Shown one piece after another: positions 1 through 6,854 of a stretch of DNA of 8,864 nucleotides. Origin of the DNA: Sedimentisphaerales bacterium (lineage in GTDB: Bacteria > Planctomycetota > Phycisphaerae > Sedimentisphaerales > SG8-4); assembly GCA_016928975.1 (NCBI GenBank), contig JAFGJR010000097.1, positions 1 to 8,864 on the forward strand, given 5' to 3'. The notes beneath the pieces were generated by a model. That model was not told the origin of the DNA. It ran no database searches and saw nothing but the letters and a program-made list of their open reading frames with translations. Every line of letters starts with the position of its first letter. Position 1 is the stretch's first letter. Made by a program: the position numbers and the translations under genes.

Positions 1-1676
1 GGCGTGACGTAAGGGTGTATAGTATGCCATAGGTGGGTCCCAATTCGGCGCCGACGTGGGGCCCTTTTACATGCCGATTTCCATTCCAGGCTTTCAGGAC
101 CAGTCGTAATGGTCCTGAAGAACTGGGTGATTCGCTCTGACACCTGGAAACGAGAATCTTCCTTAAAGTAGTCGCTGCTTGAGAATCCCAGAGTCTTGAT
201 CTCGTTGATCGATACTGGCACGATCCTTTCTAGTGTCAGTTCATCATAGGGGACCACTTTATCCAGTGCAGGAACATAGCCATACTTCCCGGCCAAGAGC
301 ATTTGTCCTATCTTGCTTCCCAGAACTGTCGCAAATCTGAAATCATACGACGAAGGTTGACCTGAACGTGGCAGGTAGTCTGTTCTGTGTGGACGGATTT
401 CAAACTTGTATGGTGGTACCCCCATATTGGAGACCTCAACCATCCGATTGAGAGATCTGCTGCCGTTTGGACCGGACTTCTCTGGATGCGGGGGTCTCTT
501 CGAGTTCGTCGTGATGCTGCTTCCCCGTGCTTCTGAGGCAGCGTCTCCTTCCTTCGGTACAACTGTCTTCTGCAATTCTTGCTCGATATCCCATCCCTGC
601 AAAGGATGCTGTCCCTGGTCCTTGTCACCTTTCTTGAGTTCTTCTTGGCGAATGATGTCCTTCAGTCTCCTTTCGATACAGTCCTCCATGTGCTCGTTGC
701 CAGCAAACCGAGAATAACACCGGAAGTAACGATCGAGGTAGGGAGCAACAAGCATAGTCAAGAGCTCAGTAGCACCGGCCTTCTTCCTTGGACCGTACAA
801 GTCCCTCAGGAGTCTGACAAACTCCTGCTGAGCGGGGATATCCAGTTTGGGCTCGAAACCTTCACCTACGGCGATTATGACATTTCTGTTCTTTCTGTAG
901 AAATAGGCTATCTCCGATGCAAGGTCTTTCAAAAGCATGTCCGATGCAGACTTCTCCCTGCCTCTTGCATCTTCGCTCCCCGATAGAAAATGCTCTGCAT
1001 AGTAAGCCGGAAGTTCGGGAACCAACAAGATCTCAGCACCTCCAAAGGTGGCCGATGCAGCAAGCCAGCCAGCGTCTCGCCCCATGATTTCAACTGCGAA
1101 AGCTCTTTCAGCTGTCCGGGCCGTAACACGCAAGGCTTCAACGCTGGTGATTATTTTCTTTACCGCAGATGGATAGCCCGGGCAGAGGGCCATCTCGACC
1201 CCCTCGAAGCTGGTAAACGTGCGGATATCGTTGTCAATCGTCTTCAGGAAACCCATTATCTCAAATGGACGGAACTTCTTGGTATTCTTATTCTCCTGAA
1301 CCCAGTTCTGGAACATCTGGGTAGACTGCAGAGTGCCGTCACCTCCTATCACAACCAACACATCTATCTTGTAGTCGGAGAGACATTTCGCCATTCCAAG
1401 GCAGAGGCCCTCGTCAATCTCATAGTTTCCTGGGGGCTTGTCAGCTTTCCTGGTCGGGCTTATCCGCATGCTTCCAAGACAGGAACCACCTATTCTCACG
1501 TCGATTTCTCGCCCCGTGATATCATCGATCCATCCATCAATCAGACCTTGGTATCCACGTCTAATTCCGTATATCTTCTTGTAGCCAACATTGTATGCAT
1601 TATCACGTATGCTTCGAATCGAGGCATTCAGCGCGCACGTGTCTCCACCATTTGTTAGTATCGCAAGCGTTTTCAC
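1..1676 (-). CDS. Phosphofructokinase-family protein, long divergent form (3' end beyond window)
   Basis: The reverse strand reads open from a GTG at 1676 to the left edge, at least 558 codons with no stop. A GAGGGA ribosome site lies 7 bases upstream of the GTG. PFK hallmarks are in order: nucleotide-loop GGDTCALN (residues 11-17), GGDGT (111-115), KTIDND (145-150, catalytic Asp 148), MGRDAGW (198-204), GEGFEP (271-276) and an RSGQPSSYD segment (437-445) like the family's sugar-phosphate site. The role would be phosphorylation of fructose 6-phosphate in glycolysis, in the cytosol. The phosphoryl donor is unclear: Gly114 resembles ATP enzymes, Lys145 resembles PPi enzymes or the mixed ATP-using class. 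It is longer than the ~320-residue E. coli enzyme. A hydrophilic, low-complexity stretch (about 335-415) looks like an insertion. The tail after ~528 is basic and unlike the family. Base composition is less GC-rich than its neighbours. The family call is firm; the exact reaction is not. Confidence 0.88.
   Translation of the reverse strand, partial: MKTLAILTNGGDTCALNASIRSIRDNAYNVGYKKIYGIRRGYQGLIDGWIDDITGREIDVRIGGSCLGSMRISPTRKADKPPGNYEIDEGLCLGMAKCLSDYKIDVLVVIGGDGTLQSTQMFQNWVQENKNTKKFRPFEIMGFLKTIDNDIRTFTSFEGVEMALCPGYPSAVKKIITSVEALRVTARTAERAFAVEIMGRDAGWLAASATFGGAEILLVPELPAYYAEHFLSGSEDARGREKSASDMLLKDLASEIAYFYRKNRNVIIAVGEGFEPKLDIPAQQEFVRLLRDLYGPRKKAGATELLTMLVAPYLDRYFRCYSRFAGNEHMEDCIERRLKDIIRQEELKKGDKDQGQHPLQGWDIEQELQKTVVPKEGDAASEARGSSITTNSKRPPHPEKSGPNGSRSLNRMVEVSNMGVPPYKFEIRPHRTDYLPRSGQPSSYDFRFATVLGSKIGQMLLAGKYGYVPALDKVVPYDELTLERIVPVSINEIKTLGFSSSDYFKEDSRFQVSERITQFFRTITTGPESLEWKSACKRAPRRRRIGTHLWHTIHPYVT
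93..119 (-). repeat. Perfect 10-bp inverted repeat inside the 3' part of the phosphofructokinase gene
   Basis: TTCAGGACCA (93-102) and TGGTCCTGAA (110-119) are exact reverse complements around a 7-base loop. The repeat falls on codons ~519-528, just where the protein stops resembling the family. No T-run follows in the direction of transcription, so I do not call it a terminator. It could be chance coding structure or a remnant of a junction. Confidence 0.5.
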
Positions 1677-1886
1677 ACTGTACTCCCTCAATCAGTAGAG
1701 TATTGCCCCGGTGAGTTGCACAGGGCCTTGCTTCGCAAAGCCATCATCTTCAACGAATGAGCAGATTATCTTCCCACCGTCTCCATCTGCTATATTCTTC
1801 CGTGTTTCTGCCCGCTTTCGAGTCCAGCACGTCATTCCTCAGCACTTCATGCCTCAAAGCAGTTTGTCAGTGCCTCACTATCAAGT

Positions 1887-1915
1887 ATTATGCCGACACC
1901 TATCCACAAGAGCAA
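1887..1915 (-). promoter_or_regulatory. Tentative promoter for the phosphofructokinase gene
   Basis: On the minus strand TTGCTC (1915-1910), a 17-base spacer, then CATAAT (1892-1887). The -10 box matches 5 of 6 consensus bases and the -35 box only 3. It would give a leader of about 200 nt before the GTG at 1676. It lies just beyond the T-rich tract of the preceding terminator, a sensible place for a new transcription unit. The call is weak. Confidence 0.25.
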
Positions 1916-1916
1916 G

Positions 1917-1980
1917 AAAAAAAGGAGGAAAAATGCCATGGTGCGAAGGACGTGATGGCGTGGCACATCTCGTCACCATG
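1917..1980 (-). terminator. Candidate intrinsic terminator of the mlaE-mlaF-dehydrogenase operon
   Basis: On the minus strand CATGGTG (1980-1974), one unpaired base, CGA, a loop of about 23 nt, then TCGCACCATG (1946-1937) form a 10-bp stem with one bulge. The sequence after it reads GC, five T, CCTCC, seven T (1933-1917). The hairpin starts about 57 bases after the dehydrogenase stop codon. The loop is large and the T-tract is interrupted, so efficiency is uncertain. Confidence 0.42.
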
Positions 1981-2036
1981 AGCGATGAGCGGCTTATTCC
2001 CTATGGTGCCAATACGCTCTGGGGGACTATCCCATC

Positions 2037-4898
2037 TCACATCGCGTAACTGCGGGCGATGAGCTTGATGGGGTGCGTGGCGGTCGCGGGGGCGATGTGC
2101 TCGATCTGCATTTTGCAGGCAGCGCATTCGGTGACGATGTCCTGCGTTGGGGATGCTATGAGGGCGATACGCAGGCTCTCGGAGATCTGTGTGGAGAGAT
2201 CGTAGTTCTTGGCCTGCATGCCGAACGTGCCGGACAGGCCGCAGCAACCTGCACGCAAATCCGCGACATCGATCTTGAAGTGCTCCTGCAACAGACGCAG
2301 CGCGACTGTGTCGTCGCCGAGCGCACAGAGATGACAAGGCAGGTGATAGGCGAACTTGCCCGGGACGGATCGTTGTGGGGTCTTGAGGTTGCCCTGGCTG
2401 CGAAGCGCCAGCAGGTAGTTCATCAGCTCGTGGGTGTTCTGCGAAACGAGCGTGGCGTCCTCGCCGGCGACGTAGTGGCGCAGCTCATCCTTCAGGCACA
2501 GGGCCGCACTGGGCTCGGAGCAGACGATCTTGTAGCCCTTTCGCACAGCGGCGGCAAGGTGTCGGACGTTGTAGGTGAGGTCGCGACGAGCTGTTTTCAC
2601 ATCGCCATAGACGATGGCCGGCAACGGAGCCGGCCGCTGGTCGGGCAGGATAACCTCCACGTCGTTGTGGCGCAGAACGTCAATGACGGCCAATCCAAGC
2701 TCACGATCGTTGTAGTTGGCGTACGTGTCGATGAAGTAGGCGACCCTGTCCACGGGATTGGCAATGGGCGGACAGGCCGCCAGGTGTTTACGGCCGACCC
2801 TCAGCAAGGACCCCCGCCCAAATGCCGGCATGCTCCGCCGTGCGTCGATGCCCGCGACCTTCTCCAGCAGCCACTTCGACACGGGCAATCGCATCAGCGC
2901 GTTCGACAGAGGCGAGAACAGGCTGCCCATCCGGCTGAGATGGCGGTTGCGGCTGAGAACAAACTCCGGCCGTCGCAGTCCCTTGCGCCGCACGTACTCG
3001 GCGCGGGCCGCCGTCATCAGCGTGGAGATCGCGACTCCAGAGGGGCACTCCCGCTCGCACATCTTGCAGTTCACGCACAGGTCCAGGATCTTGCGAAACT
3101 CGGGAGACTCGAAGTCCTTGTCCGGGAGCTGTCCGGTCGCCCAGAAGTGCAGCAGGTTCGCCTTGGCGCGGGAGCTGCCCAGCTCGTCGCCCATCGCCCG
3201 GAACACCGGGCACATGCGAAGCCCCGGCTCCCGGCCCAGGCACAGTCCGCAGCCGTAGCACTGCTCGAATTCCAGCTCCAGCTCGTCCGGTTTGAAGAGC
3301 ATGTCGGATTTCGCCCGCGCGGGCAGGACGGGAGCGGCGCGACGAAGGTCCTTGAACATCACGTCGGGGTCCTCGTTGAGGATCTTGCCCGGGTTCATCA
3401 ATCCCGCCGGATCGAAAATCGTCTTCACCTTCTTCAGGATCTCGTAGTATTCATCGCCGTATTGGCGGCGGACGAATCCGGCACGGATCAGGCCCACCGC
3501 GTGCTCGCCGCTGATCGTGCCGCCGAGAGACCAGGCCAACGAGTAGACGTCCTCGGCAATCGCTCGCATTTTCTCACGGTCCTTGGGATCGCCCAGATCG
3601 ATGTACGGGCGAACGTGCAGCTCCCCGTCGCCGGCATGGCCGAAGAATGACATCGTGAAGTCGTGCTTCTTGCCGATCTTCTGAAGCCCGGCGATGTAAT
3701 CTGCCAGACGGGTATGGTCCACGCTGACATCTTCCATGAACTCCGCGGGATGCTTGCGGCTGCGCCTGCGATACAGCAGAGGCCCGGCGTCCTTGCGGGA
3801 CTTCCAGGCACGCGCCTGGGCCTTGGGCTCCATGATCGTGGTCCGTCCGGCGGCCCTCTTGCCCACGGCGGCATCGGTAGCGGCGATCTTCTCGCGGACT
3901 TGCGCCTCCGAGGTCCCGACGTGCTCGACGAGAAGCACGGCGGCGGCATCCACGGGCAGGATATCCCGATACTGGGGAAGCTGGTCGATCGCCAGGCGGA
4001 TCAGGGATTGATCCATCACTTCACAGGCAGTGGGATGGGTCGCGATGATCGCGGGGACGGCTCGCGCCATGCGGTCGAGCGAATCGAACTCCAACTGGAG
4101 CAGCCCCTTCACGGCCGGCAGAGGCACCGTCCGCAGACTGATGCCCGTGAGGATCGCCAGGGTCCCCTCCGAGCCGGCCAGAAGACGCGCCAGGTCGATC
4201 ATGTTGTCGTAGCAGACCGACGCGATGTTGTAGCCGCAGCGATTGCGCTTGGTGGCGAGCAGCGCCCGGTCGATGACCGCTTTGTTGGCCGTCAGGAGCG
4301 ACCAGCATTCCCGGGCAATCGAGCCGGCCTTGTCTCCGCGCGCGTGCTCTACGTCGATGGCATTGTGGAACTGGGCCGCACCGCCGCCGGCCAACACGAC
4401 GTCGACACTCTCCACGTAGGCAGCGATGTGCCCGTACTGGAGGGAATGCGCCCCTGTGGCATTGTTCGCCACGACGCCGCCCACCGTGGCCCGGTTGGCA
4501 CTGGACGGATCGGGCCCGATCTTACGGCCGAAATCGGCCAGCCGCCTGTTCAAGTCGTCCAGCACCACGCCTGGCTCACACGTCACGATCTCGTCCGACA
4601 TGTGAAGGACCCGTTTCAGGTAGCGGGTCATGTCGACGACAATGCCGCTGCACAGGGATTCGCCCGCCAGCCCGCTCCCCGCTCCCCGGGCCGCCACGGG
4701 CAGACCCTCGTCGGCTGCATACTGGGCAACCACCACGATGTCCCTTACGTCCCGCGGCGCCACAACACACTGCGGCACGATCCGATAGCTGCTCGCGTCC
4801 GTGCTGTAGGCGACGCGGTGAATGATGTCCGCGAACACGTCGCCGTGGATGAGTCTCGCCAGGTCGGCAGCGATTTGTGCTGGTTCCTTGTGTGTCAT
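2037..4898 (-). CDS. FAD-linked oxidase / 4Fe-4S / CCG-domain fusion, D-2-hydroxyacid dehydrogenase family
   Basis: A 953-residue flavin and iron-sulfur protein, of the size and order of one-chain D-lactate / D-2-hydroxyglutarate dehydrogenases (YdiJ / Dld-II type). FAD-binding domain about 40-260: RGAGSGLAG (71-79), PDPSSANRATVGG (129-141), RCGYN (220-224). FAD-oxidase C-terminal domain about 260-510: MEDVSVDHTRL (388-398), FFGHAGDGELH (418-428), TISGEHAVG (461-469). Two 4Fe-4S motifs: CxxCxxCx9CP (547-564) and CxxCxxCxxxCP (608-619). CCG region 715-950: LPCHLC (853-858), CCG (885-887), CAAC (925-928). The first CCG half lacks its cysteines (LPDQRPAPLPAIVYGD, 751-766). It probably oxidises a D-2-hydroxyacid and passes electrons to a membrane carrier; the substrate cannot be read from sequence. 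I chose the ATG at 4898 because the upstream ATG at 5027 lies inside mlaF and its 43 extra residues do not fit the family. It starts 55 nt after mlaF and is probably co-transcribed. Confidence 0.93.
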   Translation of the reverse strand: MTHKEPAQIAADLARLIHGDVFADIIHRVAYSTDASSYRIVPQCVVAPRDVRDIVVVAQYAADEGLPVAARGAGSGLAGESLCSGIVVDMTRYLKRVLHMSDEIVTCEPGVVLDDLNRRLADFGRKIGPDPSSANRATVGGVVANNATGAHSLQYGHIAAYVESVDVVLAGGGAAQFHNAIDVEHARGDKAGSIARECWSLLTANKAVIDRALLATKRNRCGYNIASVCYDNMIDLARLLAGSEGTLAILTGISLRTVPLPAVKGLLQLEFDSLDRMARAVPAIIATHPTACEVMDQSLIRLAIDQLPQYRDILPVDAAAVLLVEHVGTSEAQVREKIAATDAAVGKRAAGRTTIMEPKAQARAWKSRKDAGPLLYRRRSRKHPAEFMEDVSVDHTRLADYIAGLQKIGKKHDFTMSFFGHAGDGELHVRPYIDLGDPKDREKMRAIAEDVYSLAWSLGGTISGEHAVGLIRAGFVRRQYGDEYYEILKKVKTIFDPAGLMNPGKILNEDPDVMFKDLRRAAPVLPARAKSDMLFKPDELELEFEQCYGCGLCLGREPGLRMCPVFRAMGDELGSSRAKANLLHFWATGQLPDKDFESPEFRKILDLCVNCKMCERECPSGVAISTLMTAARAEYVRRKGLRRPEFVLSRNRHLSRMGSLFSPLSNALMRLPVSKWLLEKVAGIDARRSMPAFGRGSLLRVGRKHLAACPPIANPVDRVAYFIDTYANYNDRELGLAVIDVLRHNDVEVILPDQRPAPLPAIVYGDVKTARRDLTYNVRHLAAAVRKGYKIVCSEPSAALCLKDELRHYVAGEDATLVSQNTHELMNYLLALRSQGNLKTPQRSVPGKFAYHLPCHLCALGDDTVALRLLQEHFKIDVADLRAGCCGLSGTFGMQAKNYDLSTQISESLRIALIASPTQDIVTECAACKMQIEHIAPATATHPIKLIARSYAM

Positions 4899-4953
4899 GT
4901 CGCGGCGTTCCCGCCCACTACAACTCCTGTAACGTGGAGATCCGGCGGGCCCC

Positions 4954-5817
4954 CTACTGCTCGAAATCCCCCGGTACAAACTGTGAGGTCGCCACGGACC
5001 TGGCCATCCGCAGCACGGCCAGATCATCCTCGCTCACCTGGCCATTGATGAACTGCTGTACGACCGGATGCGCGTGGTTGCGGATCGCGTCAGCGTCCCC
5101 ATCGGCGATCACTTTTCCGTTGTGCAGCATGATGATCCGGTCCGCCACCTTGTATGCGCTTTTCATATCATGCGTGACGACGATCGTCGTCAAGCCCAGC
5201 TCGCGCTCCAGCTTGAGGATCAGCTCGTTGATGATATCCGCGCGAATCGGGTCCAGGCCCGTCGTCGGCTCATCGTACAGGATCACCTCGGGATTCAGGG
5301 CGATCGCCCGGGCCAGCGCGACCCTCTTTCGCTGACCGCCTGAGAGCCTGGCCGGATAGTAGTCCTGGAAACCATCCAATCCCACCATTGCCAGTTTCAC
5401 CTTGACGATTTCATCGAGCTTGCGCCAGTCTCTGATCCGGCCATGCTGGCGAATCGGGAACAAGATGTTCTCAGCCACGGTCATGCTGTCAAAGAGCGCC
5501 CCCTCCTGGAAGAGGTATCCGAAGTGAGTACGCACCGTGTTCAGCCGACGTTCGCTCAGGTGGTCCACTCGCTGGCCCTTGAAGTACACCTCGCCATCGG
5601 AGGGTCTTATCAGAACGATGAAGTGTTTGATCAGGACCGTCTTGCCGCAGCCGCTCGGGCCGATCACGACCGTGGTCTTGCCTCTCTCGATGGCGAGCGA
5701 TATGCCATCGAGAACGGTCTTCTGGCCGAACCTCTTGGTCAGGTCCCTCGTCTCGATAATCACGTCCGCCCGGGCGTTCCCACGCTCTTGACCGTTGTCC
5801 TTTTTCACATCATCCAA
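4954..5817 (-). CDS. mlaF: MlaF-like ABC transporter ATP-binding protein
   Basis: ATPase that would power MlaE-type phospholipid transport at the cytoplasmic face of the inner membrane. Counted from the TTG at 5817 it is 287 residues: Walker A GPSGCGKTV (53-61), Q-loop LFQ (102-104), the FQEGALFDSMTVAEN region (103-117) typical of MlaF, signature LSGGQRKRV (158-166), Walker B VILYDEPTTGLDP (178-190), switch His216 in THDM, and HPVVQQFINGQ (250-260), where MlaF proteins usually end. About 25 more residues of unknown role follow. No ATG gives a sensible start: the in-frame ATG at 6096 lies inside mlaE. TTG at 5817 has GGAGAG six bases upstream; GTG at 5808 is the main alternative (284 residues). 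The gap to the mlaE stop is 47 nt, so one transcript is likely. Family assignment is secure; transport direction and substrate are inferred. Confidence 0.93.
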   Translation of the reverse strand: MDDVKKDNGQERGNARADVIIETRDLTKRFGQKTVLDGISLAIERGKTTVVIGPSGCGKTVLIKHFIVLIRPSDGEVYFKGQRVDHLSERRLNTVRTHFGYLFQEGALFDSMTVAENILFPIRQHGRIRDWRKLDEIVKVKLAMVGLDGFQDYYPARLSGGQRKRVALARAIALNPEVILYDEPTTGLDPIRADIINELILKLERELGLTTIVVTHDMKSAYKVADRIIMLHNGKVIADGDADAIRNHAHPVVQQFINGQVSEDDLAVLRMARSVATSQFVPGDFEQ

Positions 5818-5864
5818 GACCGGCTCTCCACGACTGAATGACCCACGCCCCGCATGTCCAAGAC

Positions 5865-6677
5865 TCACGTAACGAGGCTCGTGACAGGCCAGAAGACCTC
5901 GTAAATGCTCTTGAACATGACCGCCAACGCAAAATCCAGGGCCAGGATCGAGATGAAGCTCGCCACGAACGCCTCCGTGCATGCCTGTCCTACCCCGTGG
6001 GCGCCCTCTTTGCAGGTGAAGCCCTTGTAACAGCTCATGACGGCGATTGCGCCGCCGAAGAAGAACGCCTTCACAACGCCGACCGAGACATCCCACATCT
6101 CCACGGCGGCGGCGCTGTGATCCCAGTACGCGCTGCTGTTGATCCCCAACTGAAGGAAGCTGACCAGTGCGCCTCCGACGACACCCAGGAGATCCGCGAA
6201 GATCGTCAGGATGGGCGTGAGCAGCAGGCTGGCGAGCAGCCGGGGCGCGACGAGGTAGCGAATCGGGTCCGTTCCCATGCTTCTGACCGCGTCGATCTGC
6301 TCTGTAACGTTCATCGTCCCCAGTTCGGCGGTGAGGGCACCGCCGATGCGCCCCGCCAGCATCACCGCCGCCAGAACCGGACCCAGCTCCTTCACCACGG
6401 AGATGTTGATCAACACTCCGAGGTGCTCCTCCATGCCTAAGCCCGCAAGCTGATCGTAGGCCTGGACCGCCAGTGTCATCCCCACGAATGCACCGGTGAT
6501 CATAACCACTGGCACGCTACGTACGCCGATGACGAACATCTGGTTCCAGACCATGGGAAAGGTACGTCGTCTGACGCAACAGCGCGCCGAGATGGTTGTC
6601 GCCCGCCAGGCAAACCGGCCGAAACGACCGGCGTCGACCACCTCCTGGATGGCTCTGGCTCCAAGCACTTCCAACAT
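5865..6677 (-). CDS. mlaE: MlaE-like ABC transporter permease
   Basis: Integral inner-membrane permease of the MlaE/YrbE family, 270 residues from the ATG at 6677, close to the family's ~260. An amphipathic N-terminal stretch is followed by hydrophobic segments at about 46-72, 86-108, 141-176 and 200-217, and at about 236-258. The family core is clear: KELGPVLAAVMLAGRIGG (96-113), then TAELGTMNVTEQIDAVRSMG (116-135) and DPIRYLVAPRLLA (137-149). The reading frame extends upstream to an ATG at 6830, but those residues look non-membrane and overlap the promoter motif at 6776-6748. The 6677 start leaves a leader of about 64 nt. No strong ribosome site is seen. It is directly upstream of mlaF, its expected partner. 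An MCE/MlaD gene, normally next, is absent. Confidence 0.94.
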   Translation of the reverse strand: MLEVLGARAIQEVVDAGRFGRFAWRATTISARCCVRRRTFPMVWNQMFVIGVRSVPVVMITGAFVGMTLAVQAYDQLAGLGMEEHLGVLINISVVKELGPVLAAVMLAGRIGGALTAELGTMNVTEQIDAVRSMGTDPIRYLVAPRLLASLLLTPILTIFADLLGVVGGALVSFLQLGINSSAYWDHSAAAVEMWDVSVGVVKAFFFGGAIAVMSCYKGFTCKEGAHGVGQACTEAFVASFISILALDFALAVMFKSIYEVFWPVTSLVT

Positions 6678-6747
6678 AGGGCAATCCGATCGTGACAGGA
6701 AAGACACACTGCGGCCGGATTCAACGCAAGCCATTGCAGATGAGCTA

Positions 6748-6776
6748 TTTCTAACCGCCGCAGAAGGGATTGTCAA
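6748..6776 (-). promoter_or_regulatory. Sigma70-type promoter upstream of mlaE
   Basis: On the minus strand a perfect TTGACA (6776-6771), a 17-base spacer and TAGAAA (6753-6748). Transcription would start near 6741, about 64 nt before the mlaE ATG. It lies in the 177-nt gap after the diguanylate cyclase, so the mla-dehydrogenase operon need not depend on readthrough. I saw no clear terminator for the upstream gene in this gap. Confidence 0.55.
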
Positions 6777-6854
6777 GGGAGGGTTCCTTTGGGGTGGATG
6801 GATGAAACCATCGGAGGAGTTGCGTCGCACAATGAGCTATGGCGGCTGGGTCTC

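Larger units (their letters stand above)
1677..2036. other. Intergenic region between dehydrogenase and phosphofructokinase genes
   Basis: About 360 bases with no convincing gene. It is less GC-rich than the dehydrogenase gene. It holds a terminator-like hairpin with a T-rich tract for the upstream operon and a tentative promoter for the phosphofructokinase gene. Plus-strand reading frames here have no recognisable protein features. Confidence 0.6.

Noticed and set aside
1195..1205. Apparent frameshift in the phosphofructokinase gene
   Set aside because: On first reading the frame seemed to break at a run of C. Counting base by base shows five C (1199-1203), and the frame continues intact as FEGVEMALCPGYP.
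406..1658. Plus-strand frames opposite the phosphofructokinase gene
   Set aside because: The minus strand carries consecutive PFK motifs across the whole stretch, so these are shadows.
2073..5048. Long plus-strand open frames (525 and 461 codons) opposite the dehydrogenase
   Set aside because: They lie antisense to a clear GC-rich gene with many family motifs. Their translations are low-complexity and match nothing; this is the usual shadow effect.
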